DNA from: Sphingobium cupriresistens
Lineage (GTDB): Bacteria > Pseudomonadota > Alphaproteobacteria > Sphingomonadales > Sphingomonadaceae
NCBI RefSeq assembly: GCF_004152865.1
Contig: NZ_SEOO01000019.1
Span: 19,035-83,034, forward strand
Direction: 5' to 3'
DNA: 64,000 nt
Shown here: in pieces, positions 36,076 to 45,705 of the stretch
Layout of the letters: the number at the start of each line of letters is the position of its first letter
Numbering within the stretch: the stretch's first letter is position 1
Made by a program: the position numbers and the translations under genes
Notes under the pieces: generated by a model
The model's input: the letters and a program-made list of their open reading frames with translations, nothing else
Databases searched by the model: none
What the model was told of the DNA's origin: nothing

Positions 36076-37149
36076 TTACCTCAGCTTCAAGGTAGCAAGA
36101 CCGGCGAGCGCCAGCACGAAGGCGATGATCCAGAAACGGATCACCACGGTCGGCTCGGCCCAGCCCAGTTGCTCGAAATGATGGTGGATCGGCGCCATCT
36201 TGAACACACGCTTGCCGGTGCGCTTGTAGAAGAAGACCTGGATGATGACCGACAGCGCCTCCACGACGAACAGGCCGCCGATGATGCCCAGCACGATCTC
36301 ATGATGGGCGGTGACCGCGATCACGCCGATCGTACCGCCCAGCGCAAGGCTGCCGGTGTCGCCCATGAACACGGCGGCGGGCGGCGCGTTGAACCACAGG
36401 AAGGCGAGGCCCGCGCCGATGATGGCACCGCACAGGATCGTCAGATTGCCTGCGCCCGGCACATGCGGGATGCCCAGATATTCGGCGAAGTCGGCGCGGC
36501 CGACCAGATAGACGATCAGCATGAAGGCCAGGCTGGCGATGATGACCGGCATGGTGGCGAGGCCGTCGAGGCCATCGGTCAGGTTCACCGCATTGCCGAA
36601 CGCCACGATGACGAAGGCGGCGAAGCAGAAGTAGAACGGCCCCAGTTCGATCGCCGGGCCATTGTAGAAAGGAACGTAAAGTGCAGTATTGCCATGCTGG
36701 TTGACGATCATCCAGGCCGCAAAGCCGGCGATCAGAAATTCGAACAAGAGCCGCATCTTGCCCGACAGCCCCTTGTGACTGGCTTTCGTCACCTTGTCAT
36801 AATCGTCCAGGAACCCGATCGCGCCGAAGCCCAGGGTCACGAACAGGCAAGCCCAGACATAGGTGGACGACAGGTCCATCCAAAGCAGCACCGAAATGAC
36901 CATCGAGGTCAGGATCATCAGGCCGCCCATGGTTGGCGTGCCGCGCTTGGCGAGGTGCGTCTGTGGACCGTCGTCGCGGATCGGCTGTCCCTTGCCTTGG
37001 CGGATGCGCAGCCAGCCGATGAATTTGGGGCCGATGACCAGGCCGATCAGCAACGCGGTGAAGATCGCCGCGCCCGCGCGGAAGGACAGGTAGCGGATGA
37101 GGTTGAACACCCCCGCAAATTCCATATTCTGGGCCAGCCAGTAGAGCAT
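36076..37149 (-). CDS. mraY: phospho-N-acetylmuramoyl-pentapeptide transferase
   Basis: Integral membrane enzyme forming lipid I from UDP-MurNAc-pentapeptide and undecaprenyl phosphate. It has 357 residues with ten predicted helices, an RGTPTMGG substrate loop, GFLDDYDK with the aspartates for Mg, [13 protein letters not shown] and APIHHHFE at the C-terminal loop. Start overlaps the murF stop (TGATG). Confidence 0.97.
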   Translation of the reverse strand: MLYWLAQNMEFAGVFNLIRYLSFRAGAAIFTALLIGLVIGPKFIGWLRIRQGKGQPIRDDGPQTHLAKRGTPTMGGLMILTSMVISVLLWMDLSSTYVWACLFVTLGFGAIGFLDDYDKVTKASHKGLSGKMRLLFEFLIAGFAAWMIVNQHGNTALYVPFYNGPAIELGPFYFCFAAFVIVAFGNAVNLTDGLDGLATMPVIIASLAFMLIVYLVGRADFAEYLGIPHVPGAGNLTILCGAIIGAGLAFLWFNAPPAAVFMGDTGSLALGGTIGVIAVTAHHEIVLGIIGGLFVVEALSVIIQVFFYKRTGKRVFKMAPIHHHFEQLGWAEPTVVIRFWIIAFVLALAGLATLKLR

Positions 37150-38549
37150 CAGTTCGTCTTTCCTTCGCCGGCGTTTTCGCCAAGGGCAGCGACCAGGCGG
37201 GAGAGGCCCACGCCGTTCGAACCCTTGACCAATATCGCGTCGCCCGCGCGTATTTCGCTTTGGATGAGGGGGATGGCCGCCGCCGTATCGGCGACATGCG
37301 CATAGGGAATGGTGACGCCAAGCGCGTCGGCCAGCGGCGCCATTTCCGCGCCGACCAATATCACATAATCGACCCGGCCCGCGCCCAGCGGTTCGACAAG
37401 GCCGGCATGGAGTTCGACGCTGCGATCGCCCAGTTCGCGCATCCCGCCGAGGATGGCGATACGCCGGTCGGCCTTTTCGCGGCCCAACTGCTTGAGCGTC
37501 GCGGTCATGGATAGCGGATTGGCGTTGTAGCTTTCGTCGATCAGCAGCGCTTGCCCGCCCGCGACGGGCAGGATGCGCCGCTCGCCCCGGCCCGGCAGGC
37601 CCGGCATTTCGGCGAGCGCCAGGCCCGCTGCGGCCAGATCGCCGCCCACCGCATCGACCGCCGCCAGCACCGCGAGCGCGTTAGACACCCAATGGTCGCC
37701 GGGCGCGGCGACGGTGAAGCACAGCTCCGCGTCGGGCAGGGTTGCGGTGACCAGCGTACCGCCGCCCGGCGCCGGCACGGCTTCGCGCGCGCAGACGTCG
37801 GCCTGTGGGCTGGCGCCGAAGGTCAGAATGCGCGCGGCGTGGCGTTCCGCCCTGTTGTAGAGCAGCGCGACATGCGGGCTGTCATAGGGGATGATCGCGG
37901 TGCCGCCGGGTTGCAGCCCCTCGAAAATCTCCGCCTTGGCCTCGGCGATCTTCGCCTCCGTGCCGAAAAATTCGATATGGGCCGGCGCGATCGCGGTGAC
38001 GATGGCGACATGGGGGCGGACCTGCCGCGTCAGGGCGGACAGTTCGCCGGCATGGTTCATGCCCATTTCGAACACGCCATAAGCCGACCCGCGCGGCATC
38101 CGCGCGAGGCTGAGCGGTACGCCGACATGATTGTTATAGCTTTTGACCGATCGATGCACCTGTCCCGGCGCGGCGCGATCGAGCGCCTGGAACAACGCTT
38201 CCTTGGTGCCGGTCTTACCGACCGATCCGGTGACGCCGATTACCTTGCCGCCCATACGCTTGCGCGACGCTTTTCCCAGCGCTTCGAGCGCGGCGGCGCT
38301 GTCGGGCACCAGGATATGGGGGTGCGCGACGGGTTCGCTGACGATCGCGCCTGCCGCACCCTGCCCGAACGCCTTGTCGATGAATCTGTGGCCGTCGGTC
38401 GTCTCGCCCTTCATCGCGACGAACAGGTCGCCCTGCCCGACTTCGCGACTGTCGAAGGCGACGCCCGAAACGGCGAACGGCGCCGACGCGGCGCCGCCTG
38501 TGGCCTCAGCGATTTCGGTGGAGGTCCAGAGCGGTTCAGCCACGGCCAC
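37149..38549 (-). CDS. murF: UDP-MurNAc-tripeptide--D-Ala-D-Ala ligase
   Basis: Mur ligase joining D-Ala-D-Ala to the tripeptide. 466 residues with the ATP loop [16 protein letters not shown], the MGMNHAGEL motif, and [13 protein letters not shown] typical of MurF. It starts 108 bases after murE; a degenerate family B repeat fills that gap. The N-terminal domain binds the tripeptide. Confidence 0.96.
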   Translation of the reverse strand: MAVAEPLWTSTEIAEATGGAASAPFAVSGVAFDSREVGQGDLFVAMKGETTDGHRFIDKAFGQGAAGAIVSEPVAHPHILVPDSAAALEALGKASRKRMGGKVIGVTGSVGKTGTKEALFQALDRAAPGQVHRSVKSYNNHVGVPLSLARMPRGSAYGVFEMGMNHAGELSALTRQVRPHVAIVTAIAPAHIEFFGTEAKIAEAKAEIFEGLQPGGTAIIPYDSPHVALLYNRAERHAARILTFGASPQADVCAREAVPAPGGGTLVTATLPDAELCFTVAAPGDHWVSNALAVLAAVDAVGGDLAAAGLALAEMPGLPGRGERRILPVAGGQALLIDESYNANPLSMTATLKQLGREKADRRIAILGGMRELGDRSVELHAGLVEPLGAGRVDYVILVGAEMAPLADALGVTIPYAHVADTAAAIPLIQSEIRAGDAILVKGSNGVGLSRLVAALGENAGEGKTN

Positions 38550-38554
38550 CCTCT

Positions 38555-38641
38555 CCGTTCGCTTCGAGCAGCTTCGAGCGCAGTCGAAAAGCGTCTCTCG
38601 ATAAGGTCGGGCGCAGTTCTCGACAAGGTCGAACCGAACGG
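38555..38641. repeat. degenerate palindromic repeat, family B copy 4
   Basis: CCGTTCGCTTCGAGCAGCTT at the left and CTCGACAAGGTCGAACCGAA plus CGG at the right. The outer CCGTTCG/CGAACGG ends pair, the inner arms have decayed. Lies between murE and murF. A similar small piece occurs inside a coding region at 44965-44998. Confidence 0.75.
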
Positions 38642-38657
38642 CGGTGGGACATATCGC

Positions 38658-40115
38658 TCAACCCGCGCACTCCCGCGCCACGGTGACGTCGTCGAAGGGC
38701 AGCACGCGGTCGCCGATGATCTGGCCCTGCTCATGCCCCTTGCCCGCCAGCAGGACGATGTCGTCCGCGCCGGTCATGGCGATCGCGGCGGCGATGGCGG
38801 CGCGGCGGCCGCCCATTTCCTGCGCCTCCGGTGCGCCGGCCAGCACGGCGGCGCGGATGGCGGAGGGTTCTTCGGAGCGTGGATTGTCATCGGTCACGAT
38901 GACATGGTCGGACAGTTCCGCCGCGACCTTGCCCATCAACGGGCGCTTGCCCGCATCACGATCGCCGCCCGCGCCGAACAGGGTGATGAGCTTGCCGCGC
39001 GTATGCGGGCGCAGCGCCTCGATCGCGGCCTTCAGCCCGTCGGGCGTATGGGCATAATCGACATAGACGGGCGCCCCCGCCTTGCTGATGACGGCGCGTT
39101 CCAGCCGCCCGCGCACCGGCTGGACCCGGCCGAGCAGTTCCAGCACCTTGGCCAGGTCTCCGCCGGTCGCGATGATGAGGCCCGCAGCGGTAAGGGCGTT
39201 GGCGGCCTGATAAGCACCGATCAGCGGCAGGTTGACCTTATAAATCTTGCCATCCGCTTCGATCTCCAGCGCCTGGCCCAACTGGGTCGGGGTGCGGTTG
39301 ACCAGGCGCAGCGCCTGTCCCTGCACCCCGACGCTCAGCACACGAAGCCCCCGCTTCGTAGCCCGCGCGATGACCTTGCTCGACCAGCCATCGTCAGCCC
39401 AGACGACCGCCGCGCCATCCGCCGAAACGACTTCATCGAACAGCCGCATCTTGGCGTCGAAATAGCGATCCATGTCGCCATGATAGTCAAGATGGTCGCG
39501 CGACAGGTTGGTGAAGGCCCCCGCCATCACCGGCAGCCCCTCTGTGCGATACTGGTCCAGCCCATGGCTCGACGCCTCGAACGCGGCATGGGTGATGCCC
39601 TCGCGGCGCAGGCCCGACATATTGGCGAGGAAGGTGACGATGTCCGGCGTGGTAAGGCCGGTCGACACCTGATCGACCGAGGTCGTGACGCCCAGCGTGC
39701 CGATCGATGCGGACTTATGCCCCATCATCCGCCATAGCTGGCGCGCGAGCTCGACCGTGCTGGTCTTGCCATTGGTGCCCGTAACGGCGACGGTCACGTC
39801 GGGGAATGGTGCAAAATAGCGCGCCGCCATCTGCGCCAGCAGGCGGCGGGGATTGGCGTGGGCGATGTGGATCGCGCCGTCGACCTTCGCCTCCGGCCGG
39901 GCGACCACGGCGACGGCCCCCGCCTTTACGGCGTCGGCGATATAATCCTCGCCATTGACGCGCAGTCCCTGGAACGCGCCGAAGACGGTGCCGGGCGCGA
40001 CCTTGCGATTGTCGATGGCGAAGCCGGTCACCGACGAATCGAGGCCGGCGCCCGCGCCAGCCTCTCCCGATATTGCGGCGTCCAGACCATCGACCAGCGA
40101 GCCAAGGCGCATCAT
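38658..40115 (-). CDS. murE: UDP-MurNAc-L-Ala-D-Glu--meso-DAP ligase
   Basis: Mur ligase adding the third residue. 485 residues with ATP loop VAVTGTNGKTSTVEL, the NLSRDHLDYH motif and DDNPRSEEP, whose DNPR marks the meso-diaminopimelate-specific enzymes rather than the Lys type. The ATG at 40115 overlaps the ftsI stop (ATGA) with AAGGAG five bases upstream; a second ATG follows at once at 40112. Confidence 0.97.
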   Translation of the reverse strand: MMRLGSLVDGLDAAISGEAGAGAGLDSSVTGFAIDNRKVAPGTVFGAFQGLRVNGEDYIADAVKAGAVAVVARPEAKVDGAIHIAHANPRRLLAQMAARYFAPFPDVTVAVTGTNGKTSTVELARQLWRMMGHKSASIGTLGVTTSVDQVSTGLTTPDIVTFLANMSGLRREGITHAAFEASSHGLDQYRTEGLPVMAGAFTNLSRDHLDYHGDMDRYFDAKMRLFDEVVSADGAAVVWADDGWSSKVIARATKRGLRVLSVGVQGQALRLVNRTPTQLGQALEIEADGKIYKVNLPLIGAYQAANALTAAGLIIATGGDLAKVLELLGRVQPVRGRLERAVISKAGAPVYVDYAHTPDGLKAAIEALRPHTRGKLITLFGAGGDRDAGKRPLMGKVAAELSDHVIVTDDNPRSEEPSAIRAAVLAGAPEAQEMGGRRAAIAAAIAMTGADDIVLLAGKGHEQGQIIGDRVLPFDDVTVARECAG

Positions 40116-41815
40116 TCTTTCTCCTTGTCGCCGTGCAGCAGCGGCATCAGGTCGGAAATATCGACGTCGCGGCTCTCGTCCGGCATTACCCCCAGCATCG
40201 GCCCGGTCCGCTCGACTACCCGCTTGACCACCGGCGCGGCGGTCCAGGCGGCGGTGCGCAGGCCATATTGCCCCGTCGCCTCGTCCATGATCGCGACGAC
40301 GACGTAACGGGGATTGTCCATGGGGAAGGCGGAAGCGAAAGTCGTCACCAGCGAAGTCTTGTTATAGCGCCCCTCTTGAGGCTTTTCGGCGGAACCCGTC
40401 TTGCCGCCCACCCGGAAACCCTTGGCGTCGGCGCTACGTCCTGTACCCGCCGACACGATCATCCGCAACAGTTGCCGCATCCGCGCGCTGGTGGCGGCGG
40501 AAAAGACGCGGCGTCCCTCCGGCACCTCTTCGGCGCTGAGTTTACGTACGGTCGCGGGACGCCAGATGCCACCATTGACCAGCGCGGCATAGGCAGCGGC
40601 CAGATGTAGCGGCGTGACGGCGATGCCATGGCCGTAGGAGGTGGTCATGCTGGTGATGCGGCCCCAGTTGGACGGCCAGATGCCCTTGGCGCGCTCGTTA
40701 AACTCGATCGGCGCGCGCTGGTCGAAGTCCAGACTGCGGAACATCTTTTGCAGCGGGGCCGCGCCCATTTCGTCGGCGATCCGCGCGGTGCCGATATTGG
40801 AGCTGTGGACCAGGATTTCCGGCACGTTGATCCAGCGGCCCATCGCATGATCGTCCTTGATGCGGAAGCCGGCGACGGCCAGCGGCGCGGTCGCGTCATA
40901 GCGCTTGCTCATCGACGTCACGACGCCCGCGTCCATGGCCGTGGCGATCGCCAGCGGCTTGAACGAGGAGCCCATTTCGTAGCGGGCCTGCACCATATGA
41001 TTGCACAGCGGCGACTGGCTGCACGTCTTGCCCGCATAATTTTGCAGCTTGTTGGGATCGAAGACCGGAATGGAGGCCATGGCGATAATTTCGCCGGTAT
41101 TGGCGTCCATGATGACCCCGCCCGCGCCCTTGGCCCGCGTTTGCACCAACTGAGCATAGAGTTCGCTTTCCAGCGCGCCCTGCACCCGGCTGTCGATCGA
41201 CACGGCGAAGGGCTTGCCGCGCTGCGCCGGATCGATCAGCCGGTCGTTGAAGGCGGCCTCCACGCCCATGCCGCCCACGCCGTTTGCATTGGGGGCAAAG
41301 CCCAACACATGAGCCGCCAATGTGCGCTGCGGATAGAGCCGTTCCTTCTCACGCGGAAATTCGATGCCGATTTCGCCCAGCGCATTCACCGCTGCCACCT
41401 GCTCCGGCAGCGCGCGGCGGCGCAGATAGGCCCAGCCGCGCCCACGCAGCTTCCTGTAGAAGGCCGCTTCAGGTTCGTCGGGGAAAATCTCGTGCAGCTT
41501 GCGCGCCAGTTCGGCCGGATCCCCGATCAGCTTGGACGGGCGGACCGCGACCGAATAAGCGTCCATCGTGCGGGCCAGCGGCACGCCGTTGCGATCGACG
41601 ATGTCGGCGCGCGCGGGCAGGAAGGCGGCCAAGCTGCCATCGCTCGTCGTCCCCTGCGCAAAAATGCCGACCCAGGCGAGTCGGCCGATCAGGACGGTGG
41701 TGATTGCCAAGAATAGGATGAGCAGCAGCATCAGCCGGTTATGGGCGATGGCGGTCAGGTTGAGCCGCTGCCGCCCCGCCCGCTCCCCGCCTGGCTGGAC
41801 AATGATCGTGGCCAT
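40112..41815 (-). CDS. ftsI: septal peptidoglycan transpeptidase FtsI (PBP3)
   Basis: Class B penicillin-binding protein of 567 residues. One N-terminal membrane helix (LMLLLILFLAITTVLIGRLAWVG), a pedestal domain, then the transpeptidase with SxxK in GSSFKPLA, SxN in SSNIG and KTG in GGKTGSAEKP. Cross-links septal wall with FtsW. The start overlaps the ftsL stop (TGATG). Confidence 0.96.
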   Translation of the reverse strand: MATIIVQPGGERAGRQRLNLTAIAHNRLMLLLILFLAITTVLIGRLAWVGIFAQGTTSDGSLAAFLPARADIVDRNGVPLARTMDAYSVAVRPSKLIGDPAELARKLHEIFPDEPEAAFYRKLRGRGWAYLRRRALPEQVAAVNALGEIGIEFPREKERLYPQRTLAAHVLGFAPNANGVGGMGVEAAFNDRLIDPAQRGKPFAVSIDSRVQGALESELYAQLVQTRAKGAGGVIMDANTGEIIAMASIPVFDPNKLQNYAGKTCSQSPLCNHMVQARYEMGSSFKPLAIATAMDAGVVTSMSKRYDATAPLAVAGFRIKDDHAMGRWINVPEILVHSSNIGTARIADEMGAAPLQKMFRSLDFDQRAPIEFNERAKGIWPSNWGRITSMTTSYGHGIAVTPLHLAAAYAALVNGGIWRPATVRKLSAEEVPEGRRVFSAATSARMRQLLRMIVSAGTGRSADAKGFRVGGKTGSAEKPQEGRYNKTSLVTTFASAFPMDNPRYVVVAIMDEATGQYGLRTAAWTAAPVVKRVVERTGPMLGVMPDESRDVDISDLMPLLHGDKEKE

Positions 41816-42465
41816 CAGCGCGCCTCCTTCTTGCGCTCACGCGCCGCCTTGGCGGTCAAATCGCCCAGCGTGCTGTCATCCAGCAGCTTGGCGTCGAGCA
41901 TCGCCATCCGCTCCGCCTTGCGCGCGATCGGATTGGGCTTGCTCACATCGGCATCGACCTTGGCCTGCTGCGCCGGGGTGCGGGATGCGGGCTTGGGCAG
42001 CTTGTCCACGACATCGGCGGCATGGGCCTCCCGGATCACCGCGATATCGCTGCGGATCTGGGTCGCAGCCGGGCTTTCGGGCGCCTTTTGCGGGGCGGAC
42101 GGCAGGTCGGCGGGGGTTTCGACCATCGCCACCATCACCGGCGGCGCGACATAGTCGGGGCCGTTGGGCTGGATGCCGTCCAAATGCGCCAGCGCCCGTT
42201 CGCCGCCCAGATATTGCTGGGCGCTGGGCGTGGCGTACATGAAGTCGTGCTGGTTCCAGCTTTCGAGCTGGCGCATCGAGGCGCGGGCGCTGAATTCCGT
42301 TTCCAGATAGCGAATGTCGCCCTTCGCCCCGGCGATCTGCGCGCGCACCTTCATCAGTTCGTTACGCTCGGTCGCAACCTTGAGCGACACCATGTAGGCG
42401 CCCAGCGCGCCCAGCGCGACCAAGATCACCCAGATCAGGCTCTGCAACCTCTTGACGGCGATCAT
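41815..42465 (-). CDS. ftsL: FtsL-like divisome protein with a long C-terminal extension
   Basis: Position between rsmH and ftsI and topology identify it: a short basic start, one membrane helix ([19 protein letters not shown]), and a periplasmic coiled coil ([32 protein letters not shown] split over the next 30 residues). At 216 residues it is about twice the usual FtsL length. The added half is Pro/Ala/Lys-rich and looks unstructured, as seen in some sphingomonads. Sequence similarity of FtsL is always weak, so the name rests on context. Confidence 0.8.
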   Translation of the reverse strand: MIAVKRLQSLIWVILVALGALGAYMVSLKVATERNELMKVRAQIAGAKGDIRYLETEFSARASMRQLESWNQHDFMYATPSAQQYLGGERALAHLDGIQPNGPDYVAPPVMVAMVETPADLPSAPQKAPESPAATQIRSDIAVIREAHAADVVDKLPKPASRTPAQQAKVDADVSKPNPIARKAERMAMLDAKLLDDSTLGDLTAKAARERKKEAR

Positions 42466-43418
42466 GGTTGGGAACTCCGAGAGGAAATAGGGGCAGCGGT
42501 GCGGATGGCGGCGCGCAGGGTGGCGGATCGGGCGCGGGGGTTGCGCGCCAGCTCCGCTTCGCTCGCACGCACCGCTTTGGCGGGCTTGGCGAAGGTCGGC
42601 TGCGGCCCGGCGGCGCGTTCGGGCAAATGCCTGGACCCCACCCCCTCGCCGCCGCTGCGATTGCGGAGGAACTGCTTGACGATGCGATCTTCCAGACTGT
42701 GGAAGGTGACGATCGCGAGGCGACCGCCCTCCTCCAGCAGTTCCTCGGCCGCGTCCAGCGCCCGTTCCAGCTCTTCCAGTTCCTGGTTCACATGGATGCG
42801 GATCGCCTGAAAGGTGCGGGTGGCCGGGTCTTTCTTGTCATGCGGCTTGTGGCCCAGCGCGCGGCGGACCACGGCGGCAAGCTGGGCGGTGCGTTCCAGC
42901 GGGCGCGCCTCCACGATGGCGCGAGCGACACGGCGCGACCGCGGTTCGTCGCCATAGCGGTAGATGACGTTGGCGATTTCCTCTTCCGACGCGCTGTTGA
43001 GGAAATCGGCGGCGTTCATGCCGTCCTGGCTCATCGTCATGTCGAGCGGGCCGTCGGCCTGGAAGGAAAAGCCGCGATTCGCCCGGTCGAGCTGCATTGA
43101 GGAGACGCCGATGTCGAGCGTGATGCCCGACACCCTGGCGATGCCGCGTTCGGCCAGCAATTCCACCATGCGCGAAAATTCGCCGGCGATCAGCGTTATG
43201 CCATGGGCGTCGGCCACCACCTGCCCTTCGCGAATCGCATCGGGATCACGATCGAAGGCGAAGACCTGCGCCTGGGCCATCGCCATGGCGCTGCTGTAAC
43301 CGCCCGCGCCGAAGGTGCCGTCGACATGAATCTCGCCGGGGGTGATAGCGAGGGCATCGAGCACTTCGGCAAGGAGGACGGGGATATGGAGGGCGGTTGC
43401 GGAAACGGCGTCGTTCAC
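42462..43418 (-). CDS. rsmH: 16S rRNA (cytosine1402-N4)-methyltransferase
   Basis: Methylates N4 of C1402 in the ribosomal P site. The 318 residues show [27 protein letters not shown] as the SAM motif, [18 protein letters not shown], and [13 protein letters not shown]. Second gene of the dcw cluster, overlapping mraZ and ftsL by four bases each. Confidence 0.97.
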   Translation of the reverse strand: MNDAVSATALHIPVLLAEVLDALAITPGEIHVDGTFGAGGYSSAMAMAQAQVFAFDRDPDAIREGQVVADAHGITLIAGEFSRMVELLAERGIARVSGITLDIGVSSMQLDRANRGFSFQADGPLDMTMSQDGMNAADFLNSASEEEIANVIYRYGDEPRSRRVARAIVEARPLERTAQLAAVVRRALGHKPHDKKDPATRTFQAIRIHVNQELEELERALDAAEELLEEGGRLAIVTFHSLEDRIVKQFLRNRSGGEGVGSRHLPERAAGPQPTFAKPAKAVRASEAELARNPRARSATLRAAIRTAAPISSRSSQP

Positions 43419-43912
43419 TTGGCCGCCCCTTCCGCGCGCGCATCCATCCAGCGCCGGACCTTGTTGCGGATCAGCGCCGGGCGATCGGGGCTTTCGACCA
43501 GCGCTTCGGGCTTCCAGACCTGGAAATAGCGGCCCACGCCATAGAAGAAGATCGCGTCGGTGATGCCGGCTTCGTCCTTGATATCGGGGTGCAGGAAGAA
43601 GCGGCCGGCATCGTCGAAATTGACGTCCTCGATCGTGCCGAGGCGGTTTTCGCGTTCCAGATCGGCGTTGAAGTCGCGCCCGGCCTCATAGGCCTGTCGC
43701 TCCAGCTTTTCGACCTCATCGAACAGGAACTGCTTGTGGGACAGGCCGAAGCCGGTGGCGCAGCCATTGTCCATATGGATCGACAGGCACAGGCGATTCT
43801 GCCCGCCGCTGGCCTGGGTGACCAGCTTGCGCATCTCCAGGGGCAGCACGAAACGGCCCTTGCCGTCCGCGACGCTGAATGCGTTGCCCGAATAGAGAAT
43901 GACGTCCGACAC
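43415..43912 (-). CDS. mraZ: transcriptional regulator MraZ
   Basis: AbrB/SpoVT-fold DNA-binding protein that heads dcw clusters and represses its own promoter in E. coli. 165 residues with two DxxGR-type repeats ([13 protein letters not shown] and [13 protein letters not shown]). The start is GTG, with AAGGGG about 12 bases upstream. TGGGN repeats lie 140-190 bases upstream of the gene (see that entry). Confidence 0.94.
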   Translation of the reverse strand: MSDVILYSGNAFSVADGKGRFVLPLEMRKLVTQASGGQNRLCLSIHMDNGCATGFGLSHKQFLFDEVEKLERQAYEAGRDFNADLERENRLGTIEDVNFDDAGRFFLHPDIKDEAGITDAIFFYGVGRYFQVWKPEALVESPDRPALIRNKVRRWMDARAEGAAK

Positions 43913-44053
43913 GCTGGCAACCGACCCCTTTTATGCAGGGCACAGGCCGCCTGTCGCCGGAATCCTGAGAAGACCATCCAGCGTACAGGACTGCACAAAA
44001 GCCTGACGAACCCCAATGCTGGTTTACGTACCAAGCATGGGGGGGGACTGCAA

Positions 44054-44098
44054 TGGGAAAGCATGGGCAGTAGTGGGAAAAGACGGTGAAATTTGGGA
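44054..44098. promoter_or_regulatory. candidate MraZ-binding repeat ladder upstream of mraZ
   Basis: TGGGA at 44054, TGGGC at 44064, TGGGA at 44074 and TGGGA at 44094, with a decayed CGGTG at 44084: five positions on an exact 10-base period. MraZ of E. coli is reported to bind TGGGN direct repeats with 5-base spacers upstream of mraZ, the same geometry. Here the TGGGN strand is the plus strand, opposite to mraZ transcription. The last unit touches the stop codon of the upstream gene. Confidence 0.7.
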
Positions 44099-45322
44099 CT
44101 AACCGGATTTGTTACCTTTCACGCCGCCATCTTCTCCTTTTGTTCCGGGGATAGATCCCAACCTTTCCCGGCCCAATAGCATCGCACCCATTATCGCCCA
44201 TATTGTCCCGCCCAAAAGCGCCCAGCGGAACGCGCGGGTGACGTCCTGCGCGTCGCGCATCCAGCGCCGGTCGCCGGGAATGGACGCCCCACCCAGCCAC
44301 TGAACGACAAGGGCGGGCGTGTCGGCCACCCAATGGCGCGGGTCGAGCGGATAGACGGGATCGGCGAGCCACAACCGGTCGTCGAGCGGATCGGCGTCGC
44401 CCAGCAGCAGCACCGCGCCCTTACCGATGCGCTGGCGGCGCAGCAGGGCATCGCTGGACCGCTGCGCGCCGGATAGGGTGATGAGTTGACCGTCGGGCAG
44501 GAAATGGCGGACTTCCGTTTCTTCCATGACACCCGACGGCGCCAATCCCCAATGGTCGAGCAGCGGCCCTAAAAGGCTGACGGAGGGCGCGCGGCGGCGA
44601 TCGCCCAGCGGCAGGTCGGACGGCCAGCGCAGCAGCGGATCGGCCAGCACCAGCGCCGTGCCGCCATCGCGCACCCATCCATCGATCGTGACCAGTTGCG
44701 CGGGCGTCAGCGCGCGCGGCTGCGCCAGCAACAGCCGCTGCGCGCGCAACGGCTTGAGCTGAGCCGGGTCGTCCATCGCAATCACGGTGAAGCGGGTGCG
44801 CAGGACCGTGACGATGGGCGCGTCCTGTGGCCGCGACTCGCTCCAGAACAGAGGCAGGCCGGTGATGACGGCGAGCTTGGGACGGTCCGGGGCGGGTTGC
44901 AACGCTTGGGCGGGGCCGCGCCAGAGCAGCAGCGCGGCCAGCACCAGGAAAATCATGGCCAAGCCCGTTCGCTTCGAGCGCAGTTGCGAGACGAACGGCG
45001 ACGGGCGCAGCATGGCCCCGCCGAAAATGGTCAGCATCGCGACCGCCAGCAGCCCCAGCGCCGCCATGCCATCCGGCGCGCGTCCCGCGGCCACCGTGCA
45101 GAAGAGCAGCGCCATCCCGACGCCACCCATCGCCACCCAAGCCAGCATCGCCGCGCCACGCCGCGCCAGCGGCAAGCCAGTCCCCGCCAGGATCAGCGCC
45201 GTCGGCGCGCGCCAGTCCCAGGGATCGGCCTGCCCGGTCAGCCAGGCGCGCCACAGACCGGCCAGAACGATCGCCAGCGGCGGCATCCAGAGCCACAGGA
45301 ATCGTTTCAACCCCGCCTTCAT
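44099..45322 (-). CDS. multi-helix membrane protein with GldG-like soluble domain
   Basis: 407 residues: about five hydrophobic helices in the first 140 residues, then a soluble alpha/beta region (about 145-360) with KLAVITGLPLFWSES, LVTIDGWVRDGGTALVLADP and GAVLLLGDADPLDD, and a final membrane helix near 378. This resembles the substrate-binding GldG/DUF4350 type domains of uncharacterised ABC systems, but no ATPase lies nearby. The loop at about residues 109-120 (SPFVSQLRSKRT) is encoded by a palindromic repeat piece. Function unknown. Confidence 0.65.
   Translation of the reverse strand: MKAGLKRFLWLWMPPLAIVLAGLWRAWLTGQADPWDWRAPTALILAGTGLPLARRGAAMLAWVAMGGVGMALLFCTVAAGRAPDGMAALGLLAVAMLTIFGGAMLRPSPFVSQLRSKRTGLAMIFLVLAALLLWRGPAQALQPAPDRPKLAVITGLPLFWSESRPQDAPIVTVLRTRFTVIAMDDPAQLKPLRAQRLLLAQPRALTPAQLVTIDGWVRDGGTALVLADPLLRWPSDLPLGDRRRAPSVSLLGPLLDHWGLAPSGVMEETEVRHFLPDGQLITLSGAQRSSDALLRRQRIGKGAVLLLGDADPLDDRLWLADPVYPLDPRHWVADTPALVVQWLGGASIPGDRRWMRDAQDVTRAFRWALLGGTIWAIMGAMLLGRERLGSIPGTKGEDGGVKGNKSG
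44965..44998. repeat. family B repeat fragment inside a coding region
   Basis: CCGTTCGCTTCGAGCGCAGT ... CGAACGG, with paired outer ends and the same left 15 bases as the copy at 38555. It is in frame within the 44099-45322 gene, in the loop between two membrane helices, so it appears to have been absorbed as coding sequence. Confidence 0.7.
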
Positions 45323-45351
45323 CGGCGGCGATCCCGGCCCGATTGCATTGT

Positions 45352-45705
45352 TCAGCGCTGCTGCGTGGGATCGGAATCCATCGGCTTGCGGATATTGGGG
45401 TCAGGTTGCAGGTCGGGTACGATCGGCGCCTGCTCCGGCGCGGGCTGCACGCCCAGTTCGGCCAGCGGATCGCGCGGAGAGACGGCGTTGCCGCTGGCGC
45501 TGAGCGTCGGCACGACCGGCGGCGGCAGCGCGGCGTCGTCCATTCGCGCCTTTTCGATGACGATATTGGCCAGGCCCACCAGCAACACCACGCCCGCCAG
45601 ACCGGTCAAGCCGATCTGGACGCGCTGTAACCCTTCCTGTCGGCGGGGTGTTTCAGCCATGGTGACGCTCTGGACCTCTTCGCCGCGACCCGTGTCGGCG
45701 GTCAT
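45352..45705 (-). CDS. small single-helix membrane protein
   Basis: 117 residues with a basic start, one membrane helix (IGLTGLAGVVLLVGLANIVI at about 32-51) and a Pro-rich periplasmic tail (ALPPPVVPT, PAPEQAPIVPDLQPDP). Its ATG overlaps the stop of the cysteine synthase gene (ATGA), so the two are coupled, and the GldG-like gene follows 29 bases later. No family recognised. Confidence 0.7.
   Translation of the reverse strand: MTADTGRGEEVQSVTMAETPRRQEGLQRVQIGLTGLAGVVLLVGLANIVIEKARMDDAALPPPVVPTLSASGNAVSPRDPLAELGVQPAPEQAPIVPDLQPDPNIRKPMDSDPTQQR

Noticed and set aside
37551..39737. 728-codon plus-strand frame over murF and murE
   Set aside because: Antisense to two intact Mur ligases and crosses the repeat between them.
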